From: Fennellomyces sp. T-0311
Lineage: Eukaryota > Mucoromycota > Mucoromycetes > Mucorales > Lichtheimiaceae
Reading direction: 5' to 3'
DNA: 64,000 bases
Assembly: GCA_025266875.1 (NCBI GenBank)
Contig: JALLLT010000015.1
Location: forward strand, 434,001-498,000
The notes under the pieces were generated by a model that saw only the letters and a list, made by a program, of their open reading frames with translations, searched no databases and had not been told where the DNA came from. A program made the translations under genes and the position numbers. Position 1 is the stretch's first letter, and each line of letters begins with the position of its first letter. This document shows positions 30,260 to 41,965 of the stretch, piece by piece.

Positions 30260-31298
30260 TTATACACTCGCTTCAGCGGCAGGAGAAACAGTAAAGCCAA
30301 CCGCAGGGAAATGGATAAAGGCAGTAATCTTATCCGTCTTGTGCTCAATCACAATTTCATCTGTCGTCAAGCGACGAAGAATGCCAATGGATGGCGTTTT
30401 GCCAGTATCAAGTGGCTCTACTGCAACGACTTGACCAACTTGGAGTTCCGGAAGGTTACTCTGCTGCTCTCCTGTGAAAGGCTGTATATCTGTTTGAGCA
30501 ATTTCAAGTGCTTCTTCACCGGTAATTTCAGGCATTTTCTTTGTACGTGACATGTCAACTTCTTCTTTGATGCGAGTACAGTGTTGATACATTGCTGGTG
30601 CATTTTGCTTGACCCAATCGTCACCAAGGGCACTAATCATGCCGTGTGTATCTTTTGCCAACGCTAAATCAGCGTGAGATAATGAAGATGTGTCCAGTAC
30701 ATAAGGCTTGGTTCCTAGCAACGCCTGAGCTTGTGCAATTTGGGCAACTAGATCGATACGCATATACGGCGAGCGTCCACCAAATGGTATACCCAAGTAC
30801 TGCGTGCGGTCCTTCACGAATTCCGCAGGTAGGCGCGACACGTCATATTGCTTGGTGATAGCAAGAAAGAGTGGCGAATCGAACCATATAGCGATACTTT
30901 TGGCCAACTCCTTTGAAGTTTCGCCAGATTTAGTTTTTGGATACACGGATGGTTCAGGAAATCTGAGTGCAGAAATAAATACCCACGACTCGAATTATAC
31001 TTATTATAACAAACCTTTCCTCAAGCTCGTCAATGATGCGTTTGGTATCGCAGTATACATGGTTTCCGATCTGCAGAATAGGCGTCTTGCGATATCCACC
31101 GTCAAGAGGTCTTCGAAGAGGACGCGGTTCCACACGGGGGGTCTCAACGATTTTGTAAGGAACCTTCTTGTAGTTTAGGGTCCAAGCAAGTACTTGTGCA
31201 TACGGAGATTGTGGAAACCAATGCTGCTTATAATGTTAGTTTTTATGCTCCTAACCACAATCTGATAATGATACCAGAACAATATTGGGTTGTGACAT
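30260..31298 (-). CDS. GST-like protein, copy B (left arm of inverted duplication)
   Basis: Three exons: MSQPNIVL (start ATG 31298-31296); HWFPQSPYAQVLAWTLNYKK with EPRPLRRPLDGGYRKTPIL and GNHVYCDTKRIIDELEER; and the C-terminal exon 30951-30260 with YMRIDLVAQIAQAQALLG and a terminal β-rich part EIVIEHKTDKITAFIHFPA. GST N-terminal domain plus the fungal C-terminal extension. The first exons and the last about 90 codons are almost identical to copy C, while the middle differs: PFGGRSPY against QFGGGSPY, and KDTHGMISALGDDW against KDTYFMGNILGDNW. The open frame is intact, so both arms may express protein. The B-specific changes could affect the C-terminal helical domain. Confidence 0.8.
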
Positions 31299-31395
31299 GG
31301 CCAGGGATAAAGAAAGCACTTAATTCTCAGCAAATATACTTCTCTTTTATAAGATTCGATCACAAGGTTGTACCAATGCACCTCTTTTGCGGTAT

Positions 31396-33659
31396 GCTGA
31401 GTCACAGCCATTGATCTGTTCTACGTATTTATCCGATACTGTATTTTCAAAAAGTGACATCGCTACTTTTTTCTATGTACACAGAGTGCTAGTCATATGG
31501 CCAAATCACTTCCTGTGCTTAGCACTACTGCAACTGCAACTGCCGATTGCTATCAGTAGCCTGAACGATTGGAAGAAAAGAATTGAAGTTTAGCGTATCA
31601 CATTTGATCCAACCAGCTTTACATACCGGAAGAGCAAAGTTTCAAAGACGATCAGATCGTGAAACGTCGATTTCAGATTACTGATGCGTCGCTTCAGTAA
31701 ACGTTGTACACTTCCAAAAGAGTATTAAGTTTCTTCCATAGTAAACTTCCATTTCTTTATTGTGTCACATTCTATTAGAAATAAAACGATCTATTGGGTA
31801 AACCCTACTGCCCTTTAAAGGAAGCATCACTGATTAGCATTGCCTGTATCATTTACTTATAATATTATCTTATCAACTTCCGATTTTTATTGCATCGCTT
31901 TCTATCTGGTGAAACCACATATCCAGTAAACCTATCTATCTAGTGGAACTATTTATCTAATGTAATGCGCCAGCGGTCGAAATTCAAACATAGGATGTCA
32001 CACCATAATTAATAAGGATCACTGATCTATATACACGACTTGAAAATACAAAGATATGACATGCGAGTGCTTAATTAACCGTTGTAGTAAAGTAAAACAG
32101 TGTACCACTATAGCGACCGAGTAAAGCGTTTGTAGAAAACGTCATATATATGAGCAACTAAAGCACCTATGTTCTTTATGCATTAGCCATTGTAATTTAT
32201 ACACTTATAAGTTTGATGCGCTGCGGTGGTCACACTGCTCTGCGGAGTCAGCAAACGACTAAGAGCGCATTCGGGTAACCACCAGAATGCATTTTTTATA
32301 ATTTTAAAAGGACGTAAATACATTCTGCACAAAACAGTTTTTGGATGCCATATGAGTAAAAAGGTTATTTTAAACCGTAGTGACTTCTTTCTTCAAAGTA
32401 CTGTTTAAAAAATGCATTTTCAGAAAAAAAGAAACCTTTGGGTAATAGATTCGATATTTCCAAAATGACTTTTGGAAATAATTTTTGCATCCCAACGTGC
32501 CCTAAATAGAACTTTGTAAAATGGTATAATGCTTGGGTAGAGGTGACAGAATATTTACTTTCGATTTCACTTATTGTATAGGCGAGCAATCATAAATTTA
32601 CGATTTACCAAAAGTTTGACGATAGTGCAAGAAGTGTGTATATGTAAAAGAAAGCATGAGCATTATGGCACGACCGATGCTTAAACTGCATGACGATTTC
32701 TGAAACTACATAAATATTTGGATAGTACATGATTTTTCAAAAAGATTACTTTCTACGTATGCACATTCATATGGCTATGTGTATTAAGGAGGACGGTACA
32801 CGATTATAACAGAAGCATTGCGTATACTATTGGCGAAACATAACGGGAGTTTTCCAATATACTATATGCCGCCTTCTTCCTATTATAGCATAGTATATAA
32901 TTCCAATGCAAATCTTTCATTGTTGATAAAAATCTCGTAGCAATGCTCTAACCGCAAGCAACAAATACGCCCTCTTTATTAGATAAGTTCCACTCATCAT
33001 TACTTTCCCCACTTATGATCTTAATGATTCGCTTTCTGCTCAAACTTTTGTGGTATATATGTGTGTGTAAGTGAGTATCGATTCCAAAATACCTGCTAGA
33101 CTTGAACTGCCACAGCCAGTTACACAACATAGGTGTTATAGATTCCGCCTTTCACTGTTTACCGCACGTACACACCTTCCATCGCCTCTTGGTGTCCAGC
33201 ACAGGGGGACTGGGAGATGGTTTTGTTAGAATGTTGGTGCCATATGCCCTACAGAAGTAGCGATGCTTATACGTAAGTGATTCTTATAGTGTATGAATTT
33301 CGCCGAGTCTAATAATAGAGTAACGCACTATGTATTTAATTTTGAGGGGTCGGCTTTTCCGTGTACTAATTCAGTTGACATGTCAGAAAATAAAAGCTGC
33401 GCATTTTGGTATATGAGAAAAGTACATACTGATCACAGTATTACCGGTCAAACTTCAACACGCTTTCATTTGCTTTCCTCTCAGTAGACTAACAGCAGGC
33501 GGAAGTTGCAGTGTTAGTTCCAAGAATCAAGAGTTTACTAGCAGTTGATTTTAAGCAGCCTGCATACTCAGATTACGCGATCATAATCTAAAAGTAATAG
33601 TATCATCACTTTTGGAAGCACAATGTCAATAATCGTGACTCAGAGTACCGCTAAAGGAG
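31396..33659. other. Gene-free spacer of the inverted duplication
   Basis: About 2.26 kb, A/T-rich. It contains small palindromic strings (for example around AAAATGCATTTT near 32288 and 32411) but no supported gene, RNA or element ends. Confidence 0.55.
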
Positions 33660-35240
33660 ATGCATTGGTACAACCTTGTTTGTGATCGGATTTATAAAAA
33701 AAAGTAATCGATTGCTGAGAATTAAATGCTTTCTTTATCCCTCGTTATGTCGCGTCCCAATATTGTTCTGGTATGATCATGAGCTTGTTGTTAGTAACAT
33801 AAAAAATAACGTTATAAACAGCATTGGTTTCCACAATCTCCATATGCACAAGTACTTGCTTGGACCCTAAACTACAAGAAGGTTCCTTACAAAATCGTTG
33901 AGACCCCGCGTGTGGAACCGCGTCCTCTTCGAAGACCTCTTGACGGTGGATATCGCAAGACGCCTATTCTGCAGATCGGAAACCATGTATACTGCGATAC
34001 CAAACGCATCATTGACGAGCTTGAGGAAAGGTTTGTTATAATAAGCATAATTCGAGTCGTGGGTATTTATTTCTGCACTCAGATTTCCTGAACCATCCGT
34101 GTATCCGAAAACCAAAACAGGCGAAACTTCAAAGGAGTTGGCCAAAGGTATCGCTGTTTGGTTCGATTCACCACTTTTTCTCGCTATTATCAAGCAGTTT
34201 GACGTGTCGCGCATGCCTGCGGAATTCGTGAAGGACCGCACGCAATTCTTGGGTGAACAATTTGGTGGAGGCTCGCCATATATGCGTATTGATCTAGTTG
34301 CTCAAATTGCACAAGCTCAGGCGTTGCTAGGAGGCAAACCTTATGTACTGGACACACCAACATTATCTTATGCTGATTTGGCACTGGCAAAGGATACATA
34401 CTTCATGGGTAATATCCTGGGTGACAATTGGACCAAGCAAAATGCACCAGCAATGTATCAACACTGTACTCGCATCAAAGAAGAAGTTGACATGTCACGT
34501 ACAAAGAAAATGCCTGAAATTACCGGTGAAGAAGCACTTGAAATTGCTCAAACAGATATACAGCCTTTCACAGGAGAGCATCAGAGTAACCTTCCGGAAC
34601 TCCAAGTTGGTCAAGTCGTTGCAGTAGAGCCACTTGATACTGGCAAAACGCCATCCATTGGCATTCTTCGTCGCTTGACGACAGATGAAATTGTGATTGA
34701 GCACAAGACGGATAAGATTACTGCCTTTATCCATTTCCCTGCGGTTGGCTTTACTGTTTCTCCTGCCGCTGAAGCGAGTGTATAAAAAGCGAGGATCGCT
34801 GGGCGGGAGCATATAGATCTTTTTGTAATGTAGGCAAAAATGCGAGAGTCTTTCGTTGTTTATTTTACAAAGCTTGAAGTAAATACATTATAGCTTAAGG
34901 TCGGCGATTGGATTTGTGTGCTTGTAGTGTTTCGTCGACCATCAAATCAAGCCATAGAAATCGTGCCTGGGTTGGCATAAGGTTGACCATGATTGGGAGC
35001 TCAACGGCAGTAGCCTGTACGCGCGCTGAAGAGTTGGATGACGTGAGGGAAGGAGATGATCGATTACCATTGCCACGTCGCCCAGCAAAAGTTTCCACAA
35101 TTGAGGAAGGTCCACCCTCCATCAGCTGAGGGAACTTCTTTCTGCTGTTTTGTCGTGGTGATGGTATTGAAGTGGAACGAGCAATGGAGCTTGTTTGTCG
35201 ATATAATTCGACGGCTTGATCGGTTACGTGATATGCAAAG
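33660..35240. repeat. Inverted duplication, right arm
   Basis: Mirror of 29832-31395. Carries the upstream flank, GST-like copy C (plus), the shared 110-bp intergenic segment, and the 3' end of the intact MHYT gene (minus). Because the MHYT gene is complete here, this arm is the probable donor. Confidence 0.85.
33747..34785 (+). CDS. GST-like protein, copy C (right arm of inverted duplication)
   Basis: Exon 1 starts ATG 33747 (MSRPNIVL). A 49-nt intron follows (gtatga...aacag), then HWFPQSPYAQVLAWTLNYKK, VEPRPLRRPLDGGYRKTPIL and CDTKRIIDELEER. A 52-nt intron (gtttgt...ctcag) precedes the last exon, RFPEPSVYPKTKTGETSKEL to the stop at 34785. The N-terminal thioredoxin-fold domain and helical region (FGGGSPYMRIDLVAQIAQAQ) are followed by a short β-rich end (FIHFPAVGFTVSP). 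It keeps the FGGGSPY motif of copy A, so copy B is the one that changed. It converges with the MHYT gene, stops 110 bp apart. Likely glutathione-linked detoxification by family; substrate unknown. Confidence 0.85.
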
Positions 35241-37919
35241 GACTTATAGAGTTTCAATGGAATGCATTTGATGGGTTCGGTTGGTGTTTGATTAATGGCG
35301 GTTTGGGTTCCTGGGATCGTCACCAGGGTACGGAATAATATAAGGTCGCACGGACCAGGTACTAGTGTGAAAGGTGGGACTTCAATGACCTCTCCATGCA
35401 AGCGAGCACCAGTACCAAGTAATTTTCGGTAGTTGGAATTATGAACCAGTGTCTTGCAGGCTGTGCTTAGTGCTTTGATAAACTGTCGAATTTGTGCGGT
35501 TTGTTGAGCAGGGGTAGGAGCACCGATTCCCGCCATAATGGTAGCTGGCGAAAATAAGCTGCTCGTGACGCTACTCAGCACATTGCTGCTACTGCTGTTG
35601 TTATGCTGATGACGCATCATTGGAAACGAGGATTGCGTGCTGTCCATACTGGTCGTCTCGCTTGGTAGCTGATTGTCGAGCATGGATACTGCTAGCATGG
35701 ACTGGCCCTGGAGGTTATACACGCATGACTTCTCCTCACGACCAAGCTGTAAAAGGTTGCGGTCGTCGTCGTACTGTAACGGCACAATTGGAAATGAGAA
35801 ATGGCGCTTTTTATCGACAAGAATTTCTAATTGACTGTTGATGTTTTCTTGGTGGTGATGGTGTTTTTCCTCAACCAGTGCAAGTAAGCCGACATATACA
35901 CTGCCCCGAAGTTGCGTGTTGGTGAATGGCATTGACAGGCTTCTGGTCGATGATACACTTGAAGATGGCGATTGAGGTGGTGTTGACGACTGTGCATTGT
36001 TGTCGAGAGATTCGGCGGAAACAGTAGTTTTTGGTATGGATAGATAGTTCGCCGAATCCACCATAGACTTCATATCGCGGAAGTAACTCTGCATGTGTTC
36101 TGCAGACAAATTAAGTTTCGCGCCCATAATCCGAGCAATAAACACTGGGTCTGCAAAACGGAAACCTTGTGAAAGCAGTTTTACTGCAAGATCCTTGTCG
36201 CTACCGATTTTCCTGACGAGAAATATATGCTCATCATCGCTGTCGCCACTCGCCATTTGCTTCTCATCTTGAGGTGATATAGCTGCTTCAATATCTGGCT
36301 GCTGTGAAACCTGCAGATGGCTTTGTTGCTGCTGCTGCTCCAAAAGTACTGATAGACTATTCTGAGCTACCGTGGCTTGACTTGCTGGGGTGCTTGGTCG
36401 TGTTGGCACCTGCTGCTGGCTTGATCTGGAAGAGAGGAGACGAATTGCTGCACTAGGGCTACGTTTAATTGTTGATGAAAAGAACCGGTTCCGTTGTTTG
36501 TTTTTGGGAGTAGTCGTCTGGGCATGGAGAACACTGTCGAACAAAAGACCCAACTCGGCGACAGATTCAATTTTCAATTCTTCGGCTAATTCCCTTGCAC
36601 CATCCATATACTGCTGAAGGATGGGATCATTGTAACTCTCAATGTTCGGATGACGCGTCCATTGAGTTGTTGCTTCGAAAAATCGTTGGAATAGCGGATG
36701 GGACACCGAAAATGGACCCGCCTAATTAAAGTTACATGTTTCATGAATTTCCGAACACAAAGCAGTGGAACTGTAGTACTTACAATATGTGTACTCATAT
36801 CGTTCATAACCGTGCGCATAGGTAATATACCGTCCACGCGCACCAAAATTTTCCCTTTGTTATCAAATACCACGGCATCCAAGACAAGTCGTCGTCTTAT
36901 CTTTTCAGTCTTGATACTTGACGCAATTGTCGGAGGTGCAGACCGAATTCCACGGTGACGAAACACAACGATATATACTAGAATTGCACAGCCAATAACA
37001 ACAACACCTGATATAATACCAATAAGGGCGGCGATGCTCAGCGACGGAACGGGTGCTGTTGCATCAGTATCTGTTGGAATCAGATACTCTGTGCCCGCCA
37101 TAGCTGTGTAATGCATGCCTATGCATATGTGTTACAAACCCGGCGTTAGCAATTGTTATATTTATTGTGCAACTGTTTGCCTTACCACAGACTGCGACGC
37201 CCATCAGCATAGCACAGCCCAGTCGCTTGTACCATTGGTTAGCCCACTGTTCGCGCAACTTGAAAAATATGTACAATGCAACGGTCACGGCAGTGATGGC
37301 GATAATGATGGCCCCAATCACATATGGTACTTTGTAACGTGGAACAAAAAACCTGATGGCGAACTGACCCAAGTAGTGCATCAACGCAATGCCAGACTAA
37401 TAAAAATGATGCATTGTGTGAGGAAAGATCGGCATACGCACGTTTTCGAAAATAAGGAGGTGGTTCCTTACCCCAGCAAGTACGCCGCTGGGAACGATTC
37501 GTAATAAGCGAGCTTCTTCAGTGATTCCAACAAAGGCAAATGCTAGGAATGTGCAGAATATAGCCATGACGAGACTGATGAATGTAAAGCCAGCTGAATA
37601 GGCTAGTTGATATGTGTTTGTGTCTCCTGGGATCCTAATCCTCAAGCTATTGTTGCCAATGAAGTGCATGGACCATATACCGACGCCACCCATGCAGAAT
37701 GCAGCTGCTAACAATAGGAACCTATGCAAGCAATGTACATCCATGGTTAGATATGCGATTTTCTTTAAGTGCCGTAGTAAATATTAACCAGTTGTAGGCT
37801 CCTTTGTAATGCGTCCGCTGCGTGAGTAGCTCAAGTGTAGTAAGGGCGCCAATCACGGAGATAAAGTAGCTGACGATAATGATTCCCGCATCAAACGTTT
37901 GGTGTGCAAAAGTATCCAT
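34895..37919 (-). CDS. MHYT-domain seven-helix membrane sensor-like protein
   Basis: The N-terminal part holds three copies of the MHYT-type motif, each near a membrane helix end: SMHFIGNNSLRI (about 37680), ALMHYLGQFAIRF (about 37385) and MHYTAMAGTEYL (about 37116). The surrounding exons are hydrophobic (GIIIVSYFISVIGALTTLEL; FISLVMAIFCTFLAFAFVGI; YVIGAIIIAITAVTVALYIF; AALIGIISGVVVIGCAILVY). In bacteria this domain is proposed to bind copper and sense O2, CO or NO; in fungi its role is poorly known. A large cytosolic tail (about 600 aa, mostly one exon 36706-34895) is Ser/Gln-rich and ends RFLWLDLMVDETLQAHKS. Start chosen at MDTFAHQTFDAG (37919); another ATG 9 bp upstream is possible. Its 3' end was copied twice elsewhere in the window. 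Confidence 0.85.
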
Positions 37920-38683
37920 GCAGAACAACGAAGCTTATATGGAAGAAGAAAAAGAGCGAAAGGAAACGTCGGTTCATCATCACGTCCTCTATAATATTCT
38001 GGCGCCAGTATAAATATGTAATTGGTGTACCGATAGGGCATAGATCTTCATGCTACCAGCCGGAGAGGGGAAAGTTGAAGTAGTCAGTTTTGACAGAATT
38101 TATATACTAAGGATTGAATGAAAAAATGCCTTTTTAGTATCAATAATAGTCGTTCGATACCTGTCAATTCTTGTTCTCACCGTCTACCTCATTGCTGGTT
38201 GTTTGATGAAAAATATCATCCGATATTTTTGTTTTTCCATGAAGTTGCCTCGTTTTCAGTCGCGTCTGTGTCACAACAACTTGTGTCACCCCCGTGTCGT
38301 ACCGTCATCCAGGTCCCGTCGCGCGATTTTACACAAAACAAGCATGTCGGCCGTTATTGCCTTTTTAATTTAAAACACACACACATACACACAGCTAGAC
38401 ATGTGTCATAACATAGCCCCACTTTATAAAGTATCCTAGCTTTTCTGAAAAGTCTAATTTTAGGGCTACAGCGTTAGGATAGCTTTGAGCTACCATCCAA
38501 GGGCCCACATGTCTCTGGTCAAGCATGTGCATGGACATGTATAGCATTGATCGGCAAACTTTGATTATTCTTGTGTCACTCACAAACTGCTGTGCACATC
38601 CCTTTTTTCTTACTTCAGGAACAAATAAAGAACAAAGTGAGAAGTGATAAATATGTTGGTACACGTTTTATTCATTGCGATCT
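37920..38683. other. Intergenic region
   Basis: Promoter of the MHYT gene and 3' flank of the SmgGDS-like gene. Contains an (AC)n-like run near 38373-38392. An open frame at 38118-38411 has no domain and an odd composition and is not called. Confidence 0.6.
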
Positions 38684-41443
38684 CTACCCATCTAAAGCAG
38701 CAAGTGCTTTTTGCGCAACCGCGGTGATCATCGACGATTCTTCCTCGATTAATTGTTGTATTTGGTTACGGGATGCGGTTTTAATTTTTTCATAAGCAGC
38801 ATCGTCACGGACTATCCGGTGCCAAGAATTTGGTCAACAGCGTTGAAGTTTGAAAGTAATCGCATCTTACCTGCAACCGCTGCACTTGCAATTTTCTCAA
38901 GCAGTACACAACCATTGCACCTAATCTCCAAGGGCATTTTACCATCGGGTCCGATCAGTTCAACAAGAATTTCTAAAAAGGATCGTGTCTCCGGTTCCTG
39001 CTGTTGTTGATTTCGCTCTTGACTCTCTTCAGGTAACACCGGCTCGGGTGGCTCACCAGTAACAATGGATAGAGCTTATATAGTTTCTCAGAATCCATCT
39101 TATTAACGCACATAGAACTAACATAGTCATACCTTCTGGAAGCATTTCCTTTCCAGTGTCTGATTGGCTATCTGCGAATATCAATGACAGCGCTACAAGA
39201 CCATCGTTCTTGAGGACGGGGAATTTTGAGGTTCGCGTCATCTCGCTGATTGCTTGTATTATGGAGTTGTTCATCAACTTTTGTCTGGAAGTTGAAGAAG
39301 CTTCAGCATCTAAGCAAAAATAGTTTAGTTTAGCCAACCCACGCAACGAAAGAGGTATCCGATGACATACCCTCGTGGAACCAGACAGATTTGACAAGGT
39401 TTGTGAGAATCCGTGTAGCTTCGCTAATAGCAGCGGGATCATCAAATCGCTTAATACATTCCAACACCAGATCTAATGGAGTTTTTCCTGCTTCGCCGTT
39501 CACCAACTCGCCGTTAACAACCTTTGTTGCATTGTTATCTTTAAAGATAAAGTCAGAACCTTGATCCAGTACTTCATACCCCCATACTCCAACTCACATT
39601 CATTAGCGCACAAGAGTTTAATGATGCCGATCGTCAGGAACTGATTTCTCTTGAGCATATCGTTTGTTGATTCCAGAACAGGTGATAGGATGGCGATAGC
39701 ATTTTCATTCCCTATGATTACCTTATTTTCCTCTATTATGACATTCGTCAGTTAACTACTTGGATCGATGTAACACGGGAGATCAGGGGGGGGGAAGCCT
39801 TACTTGGCAAGCACAGGTGCTTCAAACAGCCCAGGACCGCATATCGAAAAATCGCTTTATCGGTTAATCCAAATGCGGTCAGCAACGTTTTTTCCAAATG
39901 GTGGGCCTGAACCAGATCAATACAGTGTTCATCTATTTTTTTTTGTTCAAAAACAAAAAGTCAGCTTGCTTTTTTTTTCTCGTGATCAGCTTGCTACATG
40001 TTTTACTGTACCTGTACGTGCCAGATTTCCAAGAACGTAGATTCCACATTGGGCTAAAATTTCAGAATCGCTACCAGCCCATGAAAGAAGTCTAGATAAT
40101 AGAGCCTTATTGTTATAAAGCTCTTTCATTTTGGAATCTAGCAAATAAAGTTATATGAAACCGCACGATGACCAAGAACTTGTTTTTTGGTGATACGCTT
40201 ACCACTGTAGGTTGCACAGACAATAACTTTGCTGACACTAATCTGGATCTGTTCAAACTGCTTTTTCTCGTCCTCGTCCGCTTCCTCTGCATCGAATTCC
40301 GCGTTTTCAAGAAAATCGAGCAGCATCGGGAAATAACAGTTGTCGTTTACGGTGTTTTGTACACTCTCTATTGTTTACGTAAAATCAGTTAGTATGGATC
40401 TATCATTCTTTAACCCACTTTATCTACCATCTTCTGCGATGAGTTGCAAAAGGGTATCCACCAAACTCTCCAGTAACTCAAGGTTTTCAAGATGATCCAC
40501 CTGCCACTCGTAGGTAATCATGGTGAGTAGATTGGGAATACACTTTATTGGGAATGCGCTGCGACATGTATCTATGGACGTGATTGTTAAAAATATAATC
40601 AGCATTTACACGGATTTGCCTACCTTCTCCCATCAAGTTATCCAGGGTCTTTGTTGCAAAAGTCACCATCATTTGTTCTCCATGATCCATACGAGCAGGT
40701 TGCAGTAAATGCGCCAAATACTCAATGCCACCATTTTCAGCAATCGCCTTTTGAATTGGATCTGCCGAGTATGGATAAGTAACTTCGAGAACCCATCTTT
40801 GCAAACTTACCATAATCCATACTACTGTTTAGACAAAATCCGCATGCGACCTTGGTCAAGTCAGGGTTCTGATGTTCCTGCAGGAACGGCATAACCAACT
40901 CAACCGCCCCAGTATCTGACACGCGCTTCCTGTTGTCATCTATCTCATTTCAGCATCTGAAATGTTCACTGTTGTGAATATATTACCATGGTCAAAGCAT
41001 GCGTTTCCCAAGACTCGGAGGGCATGAATTCGGAAATCAACTTGATCATCGCTTGACAGTTTGATCAAGTGGACAAGGCATGCAATTGCACCGGATTCAC
41101 CCAAAGACGTGCGCACGGATTCTGCGTTTATGGATAAGATTTATGCACTCACGTCTTGCTGTCAAAAACGTTTACCTGAGATCAGTGTACCAGCCAGCAT
41201 TTCTGCCAATCGTGCTACATTATTCCATACTCCATTTTTCTCGAGAAGTGTAGCGGCATCCTGGAACACTTGCGAGGCCAAAGGAAAGTGATTCACGAGG
41301 TAATCTGATGAAAAAGAGATGCACAACGAGATAACATTGTCAGCTTTCGATACGCAATTCATTATCGGTTAAATTGCGTTACCCCGGTCGCTTGTGAGCT
41401 CATCAACCGCGTGTTGAAGTTTTTCAGCCGAGATGTCGTTCAT
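38684..41443 (-). CDS. Armadillo-repeat protein, SmgGDS/RAP1GDS1-like
   Basis: Multi-exon gene from ATG 41443 (MNDISAEKLQHAVDELTSDR) to TAG 38686-38684 (AQKALAALDG end). Repeated armadillo helices are visible across exons: NGVWNNVARLAEMLAGTLIS; DTGAVELVMPFLQEHQNPDL, TKVACGFCLNSSMDYG; ENGGIEYLAHLLQPARMDHG; LENLELLESLVDTLLQLIAE; DGLVALSLIFADSQSDTGKE; LVELIGPDGKMPLEIRCNGC. Repeat pattern and the CGFCLNSSMD motif resemble SmgGDS, an armadillo-repeat exchange factor and chaperone for prenylated small GTPases. The GTPase partner in this fungus cannot be read from sequence. Many short introns (about 50 nt) split the coding region. Identification rests on repeat pattern, so another armadillo protein is possible. 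Confidence 0.65.
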
Positions 41444-41965
41444 GGTATGAAAGAATTGACAGACTCCTAGGCTGTTGGACACTCCCAACACCGACAGAGC
41501 GGCGGATCGACAAAAATCTAGTGTGTTTGCGTTACTCCGGGCATCCACAGTATGCAGGTGGCCTTGAATTCAATTGTGCAGGACCAATTTAAAAAGCCGT
41601 TCCTTACTGTTTCTTAAGAATGTTGCGTTGAAAACACCCGACCGCAGTAATGTTAAATATGTATTCCCATAGTAGCATTGCTTTGTCATAATAAAACAAA
41701 TTACTACGCAACACATTCTATTCTTCTAGCTTCCTTTGCATCCGATATGCAAATAATACATAATGAACAAAATAAAACAGAAACGAGTTAACGAGCTTCT
41801 TTTCCATTATATTTCAATTCTGACATTCAAGACTGAACTAAAGAAAATATGCTGGCCCAGTATGTAACGCTAAACATTCTCCAGGATATATATATATTAG
41901 TAAACTAATTTCTCTTCGTGTCTTTTCTTTACTGTGTTGTAAACAAGCTAGAAGAGTAAATAATC
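41444..41965. promoter_or_regulatory. Bidirectional promoter region
   Basis: 522 bp between divergent starts. A TATATATATTA stretch near 41886-41896 lies about 75 bp before the secreted-protein start at 41966. Confidence 0.5.

Larger units (their letters stand above)
29832..31395. repeat. Inverted duplication, left arm
   Basis: About 1.56 kb carrying the MHYT 3' fragment (plus strand), the 110-bp intergenic segment, GST-like copy B (minus strand) and about 100 bp of its upstream flank (GCATTGGTACAACCTTGT at the outer edge). It is mirrored at 33660-35240. Confidence 0.85.

Noticed and set aside
31396..33659. A gene or element in the spacer of the inverted duplication
   Set aside because: No open frame with a domain, no LTR or inverted ends at the arm borders, only A/T-rich sequence with small palindromes.
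38118..38411. 97-codon plus-strand ORF
   Set aside because: No domain, low-complexity His/Thr end made by an AC repeat, and it sits in a promoter region.
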